Source: CALAED01 sp036555725 (lineage in GTDB: Bacteria > Actinomycetota > Actinomycetes > Streptosporangiales > Streptosporangiaceae). Taken from it: 64,000 nucleotides of DNA. The DNA is taken from NCBI GenBank assembly GCA_036555725.1, contig DATBKU010000037.1, positions 15,830-79,829 of the forward strand, given 5' to 3'. The translations under genes and the position numbers were made by a program. Positions 44,053 to 53,020 of this stretch are shown one piece after another. The notes below the pieces were generated by a model that searched no databases, was not told the DNA's origin, and saw only the letters and a list, made by a program, of their open reading frames with translations. Numbering within the stretch: the first letter of the stretch is position 1; each line of letters opens with the position of its first letter.

Positions 44053-44808
44053 CTACCTCGTCGTCGCCGACGGCCGTGCGGCGAGGTGCGGGCCGAGGGC
44101 GGTGTCGAGGACGATCTGGCGGGCGGTCGCCAGGCCGGTGGCGAGCGCGCCGAGCACGACCGCGTCGTCGCCGAGGACGGAGGCCTCGATGCGTGGCGGG
44201 CCGAGTGGCGTCATGGTCTGCAGCTGGTCGTGGACGGCGCCGAGCAGCACGTCCGCGCCGTGGCCGCCGATGCCGCCGCCGATCACGATGAGGTCCGGGT
44301 CGAGGACGGCGATGACGCTGGCCAGGGCGCGGGCGACGAGGCCGGCCTCGTGGGCGACCGCTGCGGCGGCCGTGGGATCGCCGGCGCGGGCGGCGTCGAA
44401 GACCCGCTTGGCAGTGATCCGTCCGGTCATGCCGAGCCGCCGCGCGATCGCGACCACGCCGGGGCCGGAGGCGACAGTCTCGAGCATGCCGTGCCGGCGG
44501 CTGGCGGGCGCGCCGGTGCGCGGATCGGACTCCCCCATGGGCAGGAACGAGATCTCCCCCGCCGCCCGCCGGGCCCCGCGGTGCGGCCGGCCGTCGATGA
44601 CGATGCCCATCCCGATGCCGGTGCCGATCGACACGAAGACGAAGTCGGCCACGCCCGCACCCAGGCCGTACGCCTGCTCCCCAAGCGCGGCGAGCGCCGT
44701 GTCGTTCTCGATCGTGTACGGGGCGGGCAGCCGGGGCGCCAGCTGGTCGATCACCCCGGGACGGCCCCATCCGGGCAGGTTGGGCGCCAGCCGCAGCCGG
44801 CGCTGCTC
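44053..44808 (-). pseudogene. ROK-family sugar kinase/regulator, 5'-deleted
   Basis: About 250 C-terminal residues of a ROK protein. LRLAPNLPGWG is followed by IENDTALAALGEQAYGLGAG, VFVSIGTGIGMGIVIDGRPH, AGEISFLPMGESD and LDPDLIVIGGGIGGHG. The N-terminal third, with the ATP motif or the helix-turn-helix, is absent. Upstream of about 44808 the DNA instead encodes, on the other strand, the tail of a permease. A stray upstream ATG exists in the frame but reads antisense to that permease. It is probably inactive. It might originally have been an NagC/XylR-type repressor or a glucokinase. Confidence 0.8.
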
Positions 44809-44809
44809 G

Positions 44810-45064
44810 GTGTTCGTGCTGGTCCAGTCCGTCGGCCAGATCGTCGCGCTGACCGTGCTGCGCAGACGACAGCCGAACCTGCCCCGTCCGTACAAGATGT
44901 GGCTCTATCCACTGCCGAGCCTCGTCGCGCTGGCCGGCTGGGTCTACATCTACAAGTCGGCCGGCGGGCAGCAGATCGTGCTGTCCATCTGCTGGCTCGC
45001 CGCCGGGACGATCGCGTACCTGATCTGGGCGCGCGTAGAGCACACCTGGCCGTTCGGGGCCTAA
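44810..45064 (+). pseudogene. C-terminal fragment of an APC-family amino-acid permease
   Basis: From 44810 the frame encodes VFVLVQSVGQIVALTVLRRR, then PRPYKMWLYPLPSLVALAGW and two further hydrophobic helices to the TAA at 45062-45064. This is the last three helices of an APC-superfamily permease. The first nine or so helices are missing. It abuts the ROK fragment head to head, so one deletion removed the 5' parts of both genes and the promoter between them. No product is expected. Confidence 0.8.
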
Positions 45065-45136
45065 GGAGATCAAGGAGTCGTTCGTGGAGCCCACGACGAC
45101 CTGATCGGTTCGGTCAGCGGTCCCGGGTCCAGTCGA

Positions 45137-46696
45137 TCAGCAGGTCCCGGTCCAGGAGCATTCCAGCGAGCTGGGCCGCGTCAGGCGGGTGGCGAACGAT
45201 GCTGTCGTGGCGGTGGTCGTCCCCGAGGCGAGGCGGACGGCGATCCGGTCCTCGAGATCCTTCGGGGCGCCGCCCGAGTAGTCGTTGAAGACGCTCGAGA
45301 AGATCAGCTTGGTGCCGTTCGGGTCGGTCGCGTAGCCGGACAGCGCGGTGGCGCCGGTCAGCGTGCCGGTCTTGGCGTGCACATTGCCCGCGGCCGGGGT
45401 GTTCTGCATGCGGGAGGCGAGCGTGCCGCCCACGAGCGGATCGGCCTGCCCGGCGATGGGCAGCGCGTTGTACCAGGCCGGGAACCAGCTTTCGGTCTGT
45501 ACGGCCTTGAGGATGTTGCTGAGCTGATGGGCCGTCGTGTGGTTGGTGTGCGACAGGCCCGAGCCGTCGGTCATCGTCACCTGCGAGGTGTCGACGCCCA
45601 CGGTCTTGAGATACTTGACGACCTGCGGCAGGCCGGCCGCCCACGAGCCCTGGCCGGCCTTCTTCCGGCCGATCGCCTTGACGAGGATCTCGGCGATGCC
45701 GTTGTTGCTCAGCTTGAGGAACGGGGTGGCCAGCTGCGACAACGGCACCGACCTGCGGGTGGCGAGCTGCTTCGCGGGTGCGGGCGTACGGCCGCGCTCG
45801 GTCGTGCCGGAGACCGCCACGCCATGCGCCTTGAGCGCGTTCCGGAACACATCGGCCGCGTACAGCGTGGGGTTCTCGACGCTGCGCAGGCTGTCGACCT
45901 TGGCGCCGTCCGCCGGGTACGAGCCGCTGACCACAATGGTGTCGCTGCCGTTGCTCCGGTTGATCGACAGCGTCGAGGCCGAACCGGCCGCGCCGGTGAC
46001 GGCCCGGTTGTCGATCTTGACGACGTTGGTCTCGGGGGTGAGGGCCACGTGGACGGGTTCGCCGGGCTGACCGGGGGTGACGCCGACATCGATGGAGCCC
46101 GTGTCGAACACGTCGTCCGGCGAGATGGTCAGCGCGGAGACCTGCGCCGCGTAGGCGAAGGGGAAGTCGGAGGGATCCCAGTCCGGCCCGGTCCGCTGGG
46201 CGTCGAACCACGTGTCGTCGGTGATCAGGTCGCCCTTGACCGTCGTGACGCCCTTGGCGGCGACCGCCGCGGCCAGGGCGTCGTACTCCGTGGCCCGCAT
46301 CGTCGGGTCCCCGGTGCCCTTCAGGTAGAGGTTGCCGCCCTTGGCGTACACGCTCGTACGGAACCGGTATCCCGCGCCGAGGATGCCGAACGCCGCCGTC
46401 GAGGTCTGGATCTTGTTGTTCGAGGCCGGCGTTACCGAGGTGTCGGAGCCGTGGTCGTAAAGGACCTCGCCGGTCCTGGCGTTCCGTACCAGCAGGTCGA
46501 CGGTCGCCCCTGACAGCCGGCTGTCCCGCAGAATGGCGTCCAGATCGCTTTTGAGATCTGCCGGAGCCGCTTTGGCGGGTGCCGCTTCGGCGCGGGCCGG
46601 CGAGACGCTCGCATCGGCGATGCCTCCGGTTGCGACGCTTCCGGTTGCGGCGATCAGACCGCTCAGTACAACGGCAAGGGCACGAGTACGGCGCAT
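45137..46696 (-). CDS. dacB: D-alanyl-D-alanine carboxypeptidase/endopeptidase, PBP4 (S13 family)
   Basis: A 519-residue exported penicillin-binding protein with signal peptide ALAVVLSGLIAATGSVATGG. The three S13 motifs are present: S92-N-N-K95 (SVTPASNNK), S330-N-N in FLKLSNNGIAE and K442-T-G in HAKTGTLTG. The large insertion domain between the first two motifs (about 130-300) is typical of PBP4. It trims or cleaves peptidoglycan cross-links in the cell wall. The C-terminus after DLEDRIAVRLASG is an unusual Thr/Ser-rich tail ending in Cys. It is monocistronic. Confidence 0.93.
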   Translation of the reverse strand: MRRTRALAVVLSGLIAATGSVATGGIADASVSPARAEAAPAKAAPADLKSDLDAILRDSRLSGATVDLLVRNARTGEVLYDHGSDTSVTPASNNKIQTSTAAFGILGAGYRFRTSVYAKGGNLYLKGTGDPTMRATEYDALAAAVAAKGVTTVKGDLITDDTWFDAQRTGPDWDPSDFPFAYAAQVSALTISPDDVFDTGSIDVGVTPGQPGEPVHVALTPETNVVKIDNRAVTGAAGSASTLSINRSNGSDTIVVSGSYPADGAKVDSLRSVENPTLYAADVFRNALKAHGVAVSGTTERGRTPAPAKQLATRRSVPLSQLATPFLKLSNNGIAEILVKAIGRKKAGQGSWAAGLPQVVKYLKTVGVDTSQVTMTDGSGLSHTNHTTAHQLSNILKAVQTESWFPAWYNALPIAGQADPLVGGTLASRMQNTPAAGNVHAKTGTLTGATALSGYATDPNGTKLIFSSVFNDYSGGAPKDLEDRIAVRLASGTTTATTASFATRLTRPSSLECSWTGTC

Positions 46697-46757
46697 GACA
46701 TCCGACCGTAGAAGAAAGGACGATCGAAGACAGCGCTTTCGCGGTTATGCGTGCCCC

Positions 46758-47360
46758 TTATTTCTGTACACGGAAGCGCAAGTGCGTGACATACGGCGTT
46801 TGAACCACGCTGGTCTGCTCGAATTCCGTGCCTTCCATGTCCACGTCGCCGAACAATCGGCGGCCACCGCCCATCACCACGGGGACGAGATGGAGGTGCA
46901 GCGCGTCCAGCAGGCCGAGGTTCAGGAATTGCCCGGCCACGTCCCCGCCCATCAGCAGGACATCCCGATCGCCGGCGGCCCGCGCCGCGTACCGCAGGGC
47001 ACTCGGCACGCCGTCGGTGACGAAGGTGAACGTGCCACTGTCCATGACGAGCTCGTCGCGTTCGCGATGCGTGAGCACGAAACACGGAACTGGGAGCGGC
47101 GTATCGCCCCACGGCCCGACCCCGACCTCGAACGTCCGCCGCCCCATCACCACGGCCCCGGTCGTCGCGAACACCTCCCGTACGACCGTCGCGTCCACGT
47201 CGCTCGCCGGCGTCCGAGAGCCCCCGTCCTCGGGTTCCTTGTTGAACATCCAGTCGTGCAGCCGTTCACCGCCCCGGCCCATCCCCAGCTCCACGCTTAC
47301 GTCCGGCCCGGCGATGAAGCCGTCCAGCGACATCGACACGCTCAACACGACCTGTCCCAT
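46758..47360 (-). CDS. Dihydrofolate reductase family protein (RibD C-terminal-like)
   Basis: A 200-residue protein of the DHFR/RibD_C fold. VVLSVSMSLDGFIAGPDVSV is the first strand, TGAVVMGRRTFEVGVGPWG the second, and GDRDVLLMGGDVAGQFLNLG the nucleotide-binding GG region. VMGGGRRLFGDVDM closes the fold. It is probably an NADPH-dependent reductase of unknown substrate rather than true DHFR. ATG 47360 follows GGAGG. A second member of the family lies at 58005. Confidence 0.9.
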   Translation of the reverse strand: MGQVVLSVSMSLDGFIAGPDVSVELGMGRGGERLHDWMFNKEPEDGGSRTPASDVDATVVREVFATTGAVVMGRRTFEVGVGPWGDTPLPVPCFVLTHRERDELVMDSGTFTFVTDGVPSALRYAARAAGDRDVLLMGGDVAGQFLNLGLLDALHLHLVPVVMGGGRRLFGDVDMEGTEFEQTSVVQTPYVTHLRFRVQK

Positions 47361-47466
47361 CTCGGTCCTCCGGCCATTCCGCGGCCCCCTCCGAACGGGT
47401 GCCTTTGGGGACGGGTCGTAGCCGAGACTCCGATCTCTACATAGGCCGGCCGGCTACTCTGGACCC

Positions 47467-47967
47467 GTGTCAGTCACCGATGAGACCGTCGCACTTCGCC
47501 CCGCGAGCGCCGACGACGCGGCGGCGGTGGCCGACATCTGGCGCAGCGGCTGGCGCGACGGCCATCTGGGCAACGTGCCAGACGAGCTGGTCGCGGTCCG
47601 CACCCCGGAATCGTTCGCATCGCGCGCCGCCCAGCGGGTCGACGACACGGTGGTCGCGGTCGTCGGCAATGCGGTCACCGGGTTCGTGATGGTGGTCGAT
47701 GACGAGGTCGAGCAGGTCTACGTCGCGGCGCGACACCGCGGCTCGGGCGTGGCGACGACCCTGCTGAACGAAGCCGAACGCCTCGTCCGAGAAAACGGCC
47801 ATGAGCAGGCCTGGCTCGCCGTGGTCGCCGGCAACGAACGAGCCCGCCGGTTCTACCAGCGCCAAGGCTGGACCGACGAGGGCCGTTTCGACTATGAGGC
47901 CGCCGGCCCCGCCGGGCCCCTCATCGTCCCCGCCCACCGTTACGTCAAGCGCCTCACCGCCTCATGA
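47467..47967 (+). CDS. GNAT-family N-acetyltransferase
   Basis: A 166-residue acetyltransferase. VALRPASADDAAAVADIWRS is the N-terminal strand and helix, VEQVYVAARHRGSGVATTLL carries the acetyl-CoA loop R-H-R-G-S-G-V-A, and AWLAVVAGNERARRFYQRQG is the last conserved block. It probably acetylates an amine on a small molecule or protein; the substrate is unknown. It is transcribed alone, with GTG 47467. Confidence 0.92.
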   Translation: MSVTDETVALRPASADDAAAVADIWRSGWRDGHLGNVPDELVAVRTPESFASRAAQRVDDTVVAVVGNAVTGFVMVVDDEVEQVYVAARHRGSGVATTLLNEAERLVRENGHEQAWLAVVAGNERARRFYQRQGWTDEGRFDYEAAGPAGPLIVPAHRYVKRLTAS

Positions 47968-48230
47968 CCTGAGAGCCCGCTTATCACTGCCGGCGGCCCG
48001 GCACACACTTCTCGAGGCCATGAAGCAGATATGAATCCAAGGCTTGCTAGCGTGCCCGCCCTATCTGTGCAACGCAAAAGAATGCCCGAGGAGAAGCGGT
48101 CACTGCTCGGGACCGAAGGGGGCACCAGCAGCTGCCAGAGGACGCAGACCGTCGTTGCGGCCAGACTGAGATAAGCAGGGCATCGGATGCGTACAGCCTC
48201 CTTTACCGGCTGATATCCGCATCGCCAGAA

Positions 48231-48791
48231 GTGTTCGCCATGGTGCCGGCATCTCGTCTGGACAATACGTTGACGCGCGTTCTTCACGACGGCCTGGTCG
48301 CGGCCCCGCACCACGGCACCCGAATCCTTACCTCGAATGGAGCCCATGGCAGCGACCCCGCGCACACCGCGGGGGTCCTGCGGGCCGCGGTGATCGCCGG
48401 CGCCGCGGTCCGCAAGCACGTGGGACTACCCACGTGGCTGTTCATCGTCGATAGGAAGACGGTGGTCGTGCCGCGGGACCCCGACGACGCAGGCGCCGGC
48501 CTGGTCCTGCTTCACCGCGCCGGCCAGGTCCGCTCTGCACTGTGGATGTTCGCGCAGGCGTGGCGGACCGCGTCGCCGCTGCCGCAGCCGAACGGCCCGC
48601 ACGCGCTGAGCCGGTGGGAGCGCCGAGTACTCGCGCAGCTGGCAAGCGGGATCAAGGACGAGGCCGCCGCCCGGAAGCTGGGCGTTTCCGTACGTACTTA
48701 TCGCCGGTACGTCACCGAGCTGTGCGAACGCCTTGGCGCGTCCAGCCGGTTCGAGGCCGGAATGCGCGCCGCCCAGAACGGCCTGGTCTAA
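48231..48791 (+). CDS. LuxR-type helix-turn-helix regulator (short, possibly 5'-truncated)
   Basis: A 186-residue protein. The middle part, VLRAAVIAGAAVRKHVGLPT then LFIVDRKTVVVPRDPDD, resembles the C-terminal half of TrmB/LuxR-type actinomycete regulators. The last 60 residues are a LuxR helix-turn-helix (HALSRWERRVLAQLASGIKD, ARKLGVSVRTYRRYVTEL). Relatives are about 320 residues with an N-terminal TrmB-like domain that is absent here. The frame is open back to 48051 but lacks a good start or ribosome site, so a 5' truncation is possible. It is convergent with the P450, 11 bp away, at the left edge of the RiPP cluster, and could regulate it. Confidence 0.7.
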   Translation: MFAMVPASRLDNTLTRVLHDGLVAAPHHGTRILTSNGAHGSDPAHTAGVLRAAVIAGAAVRKHVGLPTWLFIVDRKTVVVPRDPDDAGAGLVLLHRAGQVRSALWMFAQAWRTASPLPQPNGPHALSRWERRVLAQLASGIKDEAAARKLGVSVRTYRRYVTELCERLGASSRFEAGMRAAQNGLV

Positions 48792-48802
48792 GGCCCACTC
48801 CG

Positions 48803-50059
48803 TTACCAGGTCACAAGAAGACCGGACCGCTCGGCCGCCGCATTGCCCGCCGCCAGCCGCAGCCGGGGGAAGCGGCGCACGAGGGCGTCGAGAGCGATCT
48901 GCAGCTCGACCCGGGCGAGGGCGGCTCCGGGACAGAAGCGTGGCCCGTAGCCGAAGGTCAGGTGGTGCTGCGCGGCACGCCGGAAGTCCGTCCGGTCGGC
49001 GTCGGTGAAGATCGAGTCGTCGCGGTTCGCCGAGGACGGGTCGACAATGACGCCGCTGCCGGCCGGTATGACGACCCCCGCGATCTTCCGGTCCTCGACC
49101 GCGATGCGATAGAGCGGGTCGTCACGCGGGTGCAGGCGCAGGAGTTCCTCGACGGCACCTGGGATCAATGCCGGGTCGGCGCGCAGCACTGCGTGGCCGT
49201 CCCGGTCGGCCGGCGTGTCGTCGTCATTATCGCGCGGCGTCGTGTGGCCGTTCTGCGCGGGCGGCGCAGCGTAGCCGTCGCGGTCGCGTAGCAGTGCGAG
49301 TGCGAAGATCCTCAACTGTTCTCGGACGGCTTCGTCGCCTACCGCGCTCAGCTGGATGAGCAGGATGACGAGCTCGAAGTCGGTCACCCCGCCGTCGCGA
49401 TCGAACCCGGCGACCAGCTCGCTCAGCGCGTCATCAGCGGGGTCCTCGCGCCTGGCCCTGATCAGGCGGGTGAGGTAGGCACCCATGTCCCGCCACGCCG
49501 CCCGCCACTGTTCGGCCGTGCCCGCCGCGTACGGCGTGAGCGCGTACGACCACTGAGCGAAGGCCGCGTGGTCCTCGGCCGGGATGTCGAGCAGCCGGCA
49601 GGTGACCAGCGTCGGCAGCGGTGCGCAATACGCCTCGGTGAGGTCGGCGGGGGCACCGGCGGCCGCCATCCGGTCGAGCAACTCATCCGCGACCTCCCAC
49701 ACTGCGTCGCGCAGGCGCTCGACGCGGCGTCCGCCGAACGCCCGGCCGACCAGCCGCCGTACACGGGTGTGCCGAGGCGGGTCGAGGGCGGCGAGCGTGC
49801 CGGTGACGTCGGCCTGGGGGCCGGCGCCGAACTGCGGCGCGCCGGGCTCCCACACTTTGGTGAGGCTGAACGCCTCGTCGGAGAGCACGCGCCGCGCGTC
49901 GTCGTAGCGGCTGACGAGGTAGCCGACCTGGCCGGACGGCATCCGCACCGGACACACCGGGGCCTGCTCCCGGAGGCCGGCGAGCAACGGCGACGGATCG
50001 ACGGCGTTCGGACGCTCGGGGTACGGCGGTGGCGTCGCGCCGAAGGTCACCGTCACCAA
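48803..50059 (-). CDS. Cytochrome P450 with atypical I-helix
   Basis: A 418-residue P450. The heme-binding loop is FGYGPRFCPGAALARVEL (C376), the K-helix E-x-x-R lies in VEELLRLHP and the C-helix region is ALDPPRHTRVRRLVGRAF. The I-helix, which should read AGxxT, is LIQLSAVGDEAVREQL, with Ala in place of the oxygen-activating Thr. After it comes a roughly 35-residue hydrophilic insert (RDRDGYAAPPAQNGHTTPRD and on), repeated in part as ADRDGHAV. It is divergent from the precursor-peptide gene with 187 bp between. The altered active site suggests substrate-assisted chemistry, as known for some macrolide and RiPP P450s. It is likely a tailoring enzyme. Confidence 0.88.
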   Translation of the reverse strand: MVTVTFGATPPPYPERPNAVDPSPLLAGLREQAPVCPVRMPSGQVGYLVSRYDDARRVLSDEAFSLTKVWEPGAPQFGAGPQADVTGTLAALDPPRHTRVRRLVGRAFGGRRVERLRDAVWEVADELLDRMAAAGAPADLTEAYCAPLPTLVTCRLLDIPAEDHAAFAQWSYALTPYAAGTAEQWRAAWRDMGAYLTRLIRARREDPADDALSELVAGFDRDGGVTDFELVILLIQLSAVGDEAVREQLRIFALALLRDRDGYAAPPAQNGHTTPRDNDDDTPADRDGHAVLRADPALIPGAVEELLRLHPRDDPLYRIAVEDRKIAGVVIPAGSGVIVDPSSANRDDSIFTDADRTDFRRAAQHHLTFGYGPRFCPGAALARVELQIALDALVRRFPRLRLAAGNAAAERSGLLVTW

Positions 50060-50160
50060 GCCTCCTCAGTGAGAACGCACACCATGGACGTGTCAAGAGG
50101 ACTGCAACAACTGGACATCAGGGCATCCATCGCACGTTTCCCGACGTAGCATAACCGCAA

Positions 50161-50190
50161 TTGCCGGGTTTCTCAGCGGGCACTTTTGTA
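50161..50190 (+). promoter_or_regulatory. Possible promoter for the RiPP operon
   Basis: TTGCCG at 50161-50166 and TTTGTA at 50185-50190 are separated by 18 bp in the AT-richer part of the divergent spacer. They lie about 55-85 bp before the precursor GTG. The -35 is good and the -10 weak. Offered as a guess from position and spacing. Confidence 0.25.
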
Positions 50191-50246
50191 GCACCGGAAG
50201 TTTGGCTCCGGCAGCAACCCGGTGGCCACCGAACGGAGGGAGAACC

Positions 50247-50393
50247 GTGAGTGCTGAGGCCCTGAAGGTGCAGTTCCTGGCCGATTCGAGCCGTCCCTCA
50301 CAGGTCGGCACGCGGGTCACACGCGCGCCACGCGACCTTCTCGCCAATTGCAGTTTCGACGCCGACGACAACGCTTCCGGCGAAGAAAACTAG
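50247..50393 (+). CDS. Putative RiPP precursor peptide
   Basis: A 48-residue peptide starting at GTG 50247, six bases after a strong GGAGGG ribosome site. The N-terminal part SAEALKVQFLADSSRPSQVG looks like a leader with an amphipathic stretch and basic middle (TRVTRAPRDLL). The C-terminal 16 residues, ANCSFDADDNASGEEN, are acidic and hold the only Cys and one of two Phe. It ends 5 bp before the start of a B12-radical SAM methyltransferase of the RiPP-maturation type, in the same operon. I do not recognise a named precursor family. Leader and core borders, and the residues modified, are inference. Confidence 0.6.
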   Translation: MSAEALKVQFLADSSRPSQVGTRVTRAPRDLLANCSFDADDNASGEEN

Positions 50394-50398
50394 GATTG

Positions 50399-52393
50399 GT
50401 GAACGACCCGCTGGGACGGCTTCCGCCGCGGACGTGCCTGGTATGTATGCCTTGGCAGGAGCTGTCCCGGCCTTCCTTGTCCATTGGGGTGCTGCGCGGC
50501 GTCTGCGCTGACGAAGACCTTCCGGTTCCGCGCACTTACCATGGCGGCCTGCGCTTCGCCGAATTCCTGCTGGAACGCAGCGATGGGGCGCTGACGCCGT
50601 ACGAATACACCGCCGTCGCCGAGAGCGGTTTTATGCACGTGCTCGGCGATTGGGTGTTCGCGGGGGCGTTGTACGGCACCGATTTCGGCTACGAAGAGAT
50701 GCGGCGCTATGCCGCCCGCAAGCGGCTGCATTTCCGCACGGTAATGGTGATGCGCGAGCATGCCAACGAATTCGTCGACCTGGTGGTCGACGAGCTGGTC
50801 GCCCACGATCCGGAGCTCGTCGGATTCACCACGACGTTCATGCAGAACGTGCCGAGCCTGGCGGTGGCCAAGCGGCTGAAGGAGCGCCGGCCGGACATCA
50901 CGATGCTGTTCGGCGGCGGGAACTGCGACGGTCCCATGGGCGTCGCCCTGCACCGTGAATTCGGCTTCGTCGACCTGGTCCTGCGTGGCGAGGCCGACGA
51001 GACGTTTCCCTTGCTGCTTCGGTCGTACGGGGCGGAGACGGCGCTCGCCGAGATCCCGGGTCTGTGCTGGCGGGCGGACGGCGAACAGCGGGTCAATCCG
51101 CTGCCCCGCCTCGTACCTCCGGCGAAGCTGACCCGCCCGGACTTCGACGACTGGTTCGAGGCGTTCGAGGCCTCGCGTATCGGCCGCTACCTCGAGCCGG
51201 AGCTGGCGGTCGAGTCGGCACGCGGCTGCTGGTGGGGAGAGCATCATCACTGCACGTTCTGCGGGCTGAACGGCAGCGCCATGGCGTTCCGCGCAAAGCC
51301 GCCGGAGGCGTTCGTGGCCGAGCTCGACCATCTGGTCCGGCGGCACCGGGTGCTGGACGTCACGGTGGTGGACAACATCCTGGAGCCGACCTACCTGCGC
51401 ACCGCGCTCCCCGAGATGGCCGGTCGTGACTGGGACCTGCGCCTGCACTACGAGGTCAAGGCGAACCTGTCCACCGCTCAGGTCGGGACGCTCGCGGCGG
51501 CCGGGGTCTACAGCGTGCAGCCCGGCATCGAGTCGCTCGTCGATGACGTGCTCGACCGCATGGACAAGGGTGTCCGCGCCGTACACAACGTACGGACGAT
51601 GCGTGACTGCGAGTCCGCCGGGCTGACGGTTTCCTGGAACTGGCTGTACGGCTTTCCGGGCGAGCAGGAGAAGGACTATGCGACGGTGCTCGCGGAGCTG
51701 TCCAGGCTGGTTCACCTGCAGCCGCCGGACGGCGTCTCCCGTATCGGCATGAACCGTTTCAGCCCGCACTTCGAAGATCCGTCGCTCGGCTTCCCCTCGC
51801 GCAGCCCCGCCGAGCCGTACCGGTACGTTTACGACCTGACCGCCGAGCAGCTCGACGACCTCGTCTACCTGTTCGACACGCCGTCTGCGGGGCTCAGCGA
51901 CGAGGAGGTCGAGCCGCTGCGGGCCGCGGTGGACGTGTGGCGCCGCGCCTACCCGGAAAGCTCACTGCGGCGGCTGGACGCCGACGAGGCCGTGGTGCTG
52001 CGCGATCGCCGGGCCGGCTGGCCGCGGGCGGACTACGTACTGGAGACGGCGCTGGAACGGCACGCTTGGAAGCTCCTCGAGTACGGCGGCACAATGACCG
52101 GGATGCTCCGCAAACTCGACGATGCGGGGATGGCCTGGGACGCGGACGCGCTGTCGCGCTGGCTCGGCGAGTTGCACGAGCGCGGTCTGGTGTTCACCGC
52201 GAACGGTCGCTGGGTCGCTCTCGCCACGACCACCGTCCTCCTCGACGCGCCCGGACGGGAGGACGCGCCCGGACGGGAGGGCGCGTTCGTACGGCCGGAC
52301 ACTCGCACGCTGCGAATCCGGCCGGCGCACCGGGGCCGGTCCGTACGTGACGGCGTACCAGCGTCTCAGGCCACCCCGTCCGGGCCGGGTTGA
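50399..52393 (+). CDS. RiPP maturation radical SAM C-methyltransferase (cobalamin-binding)
   Basis: A 664-residue enzyme. The N-terminus (RTCLVCMPWQELSRPSLSIG) matches the start of RiPP-maturation radical SAM methyltransferases. A B12-binding Rossmann domain (about 120-210) includes PELVGFTTTFMQNVPSLAVA and MLFGGGNCDG. The radical SAM cluster motif is the family form C-x7-C-x2-C, at C277, C285 and C288 (GCWWGEHHHCTFCGLNG). A barrel of about 200 residues and a C-terminal domain (about 480-664) follow. It should transfer methyl groups from methylcobalamin to unactivated peptide carbons. GTG 50399 has AGGA a few bases upstream. The C-terminus carries a duplicated APGRE unit. Confidence 0.9.
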   Translation: MNDPLGRLPPRTCLVCMPWQELSRPSLSIGVLRGVCADEDLPVPRTYHGGLRFAEFLLERSDGALTPYEYTAVAESGFMHVLGDWVFAGALYGTDFGYEEMRRYAARKRLHFRTVMVMREHANEFVDLVVDELVAHDPELVGFTTTFMQNVPSLAVAKRLKERRPDITMLFGGGNCDGPMGVALHREFGFVDLVLRGEADETFPLLLRSYGAETALAEIPGLCWRADGEQRVNPLPRLVPPAKLTRPDFDDWFEAFEASRIGRYLEPELAVESARGCWWGEHHHCTFCGLNGSAMAFRAKPPEAFVAELDHLVRRHRVLDVTVVDNILEPTYLRTALPEMAGRDWDLRLHYEVKANLSTAQVGTLAAAGVYSVQPGIESLVDDVLDRMDKGVRAVHNVRTMRDCESAGLTVSWNWLYGFPGEQEKDYATVLAELSRLVHLQPPDGVSRIGMNRFSPHFEDPSLGFPSRSPAEPYRYVYDLTAEQLDDLVYLFDTPSAGLSDEEVEPLRAAVDVWRRAYPESSLRRLDADEAVVLRDRRAGWPRADYVLETALERHAWKLLEYGGTMTGMLRKLDDAGMAWDADALSRWLGELHERGLVFTANGRWVALATTTVLLDAPGREDAPGREGAFVRPDTRTLRIRPAHRGRSVRDGVPASQATPSGPG

Positions 52394-52399
52394 TCCGGC

Positions 52400-53020
52400 A
52401 TGCGCGTCGCAGAGCCCGGGCAGCGTGCTGCCGGCGAGGCCTGGCCGGAGACGCTCACTCTTGGCCCGGACGAACTGGCCTCGCGTCATGGGCATGTCGG
52501 CCTCGCCATCGCCCGCTCCCAGCGGCTGAAGGTGTCGGTTCCGCTGCGGCTCGGCACGGACCCGTCCCGCGACCTTGCGGCGCTTCGCTTCCTCACCGAG
52601 GTGGCCGTACAAATGGCCGATCTCACCTGGACGCTCTCCGGCGCGCCGCCATGGCCCGTACGCACGCTCGTCCATCTACCGCCGCCCGGCGACGGGGCGG
52701 ACCCGATCGCACAGCGGTACGCCGCACAGTGGCGTCGGGAGCACCGGTACGGGCTGTGCACGTATCGCGTCGGGCCCGGTTTCGTTCGCATCCGGGATGT
52801 CCGCCCGGGCGGGCCGCATCTCCGGGTAGTGGTCGACGGCCCGTGGGCGGACGTGTTCGGCTTCCTTGTGACCGAGGACGCGGAAGTGATCGACGGGCCG
52901 GGCCGGCAACTACAGGATGAGCTCGTGGCCGCCGGTCTGGCGGTGGCCGTCGGGACCGTTACGCACGTGCTGCCCTGCCGGCTGCGCAGGTGGCCGATCC
53001 CGTACACCGCCGCCGTATGA
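52400..53020 (+). CDS. DUF5825 family protein
   Basis: A 206-residue cytosolic protein. Blocks LAALRFLTEVAVQMADLTWT, RTLVHLPPPG, AAQWRREHRYGLCTYRVGPG and FVRIRDVRPGGPHLRVVVDG match what I recall of the DUF5825 family, whose members accompany RiPP radical SAM methyltransferases in actinomycetes. There is no catalytic motif, so a role in precursor recognition or as a chaperone for the methyltransferase is inferred. It starts 6 bp after the methyltransferase stop and its own stop overlaps the exporter ATG (ATGA), so the operon is tightly coupled. Confidence 0.75.
   Translation: MRVAEPGQRAAGEAWPETLTLGPDELASRHGHVGLAIARSQRLKVSVPLRLGTDPSRDLAALRFLTEVAVQMADLTWTLSGAPPWPVRTLVHLPPPGDGADPIAQRYAAQWRREHRYGLCTYRVGPGFVRIRDVRPGGPHLRVVVDGPWADVFGFLVTEDAEVIDGPGRQLQDELVAAGLAVAVGTVTHVLPCRLRRWPIPYTAAV

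Noticed and set aside
52210..52290. APGRED/APGREG duplication at the methyltransferase C-terminus as a second precursor peptide
   Set aside because: It is in frame with the enzyme, without its own start or ribosome site, and is a simple 18-bp duplication.
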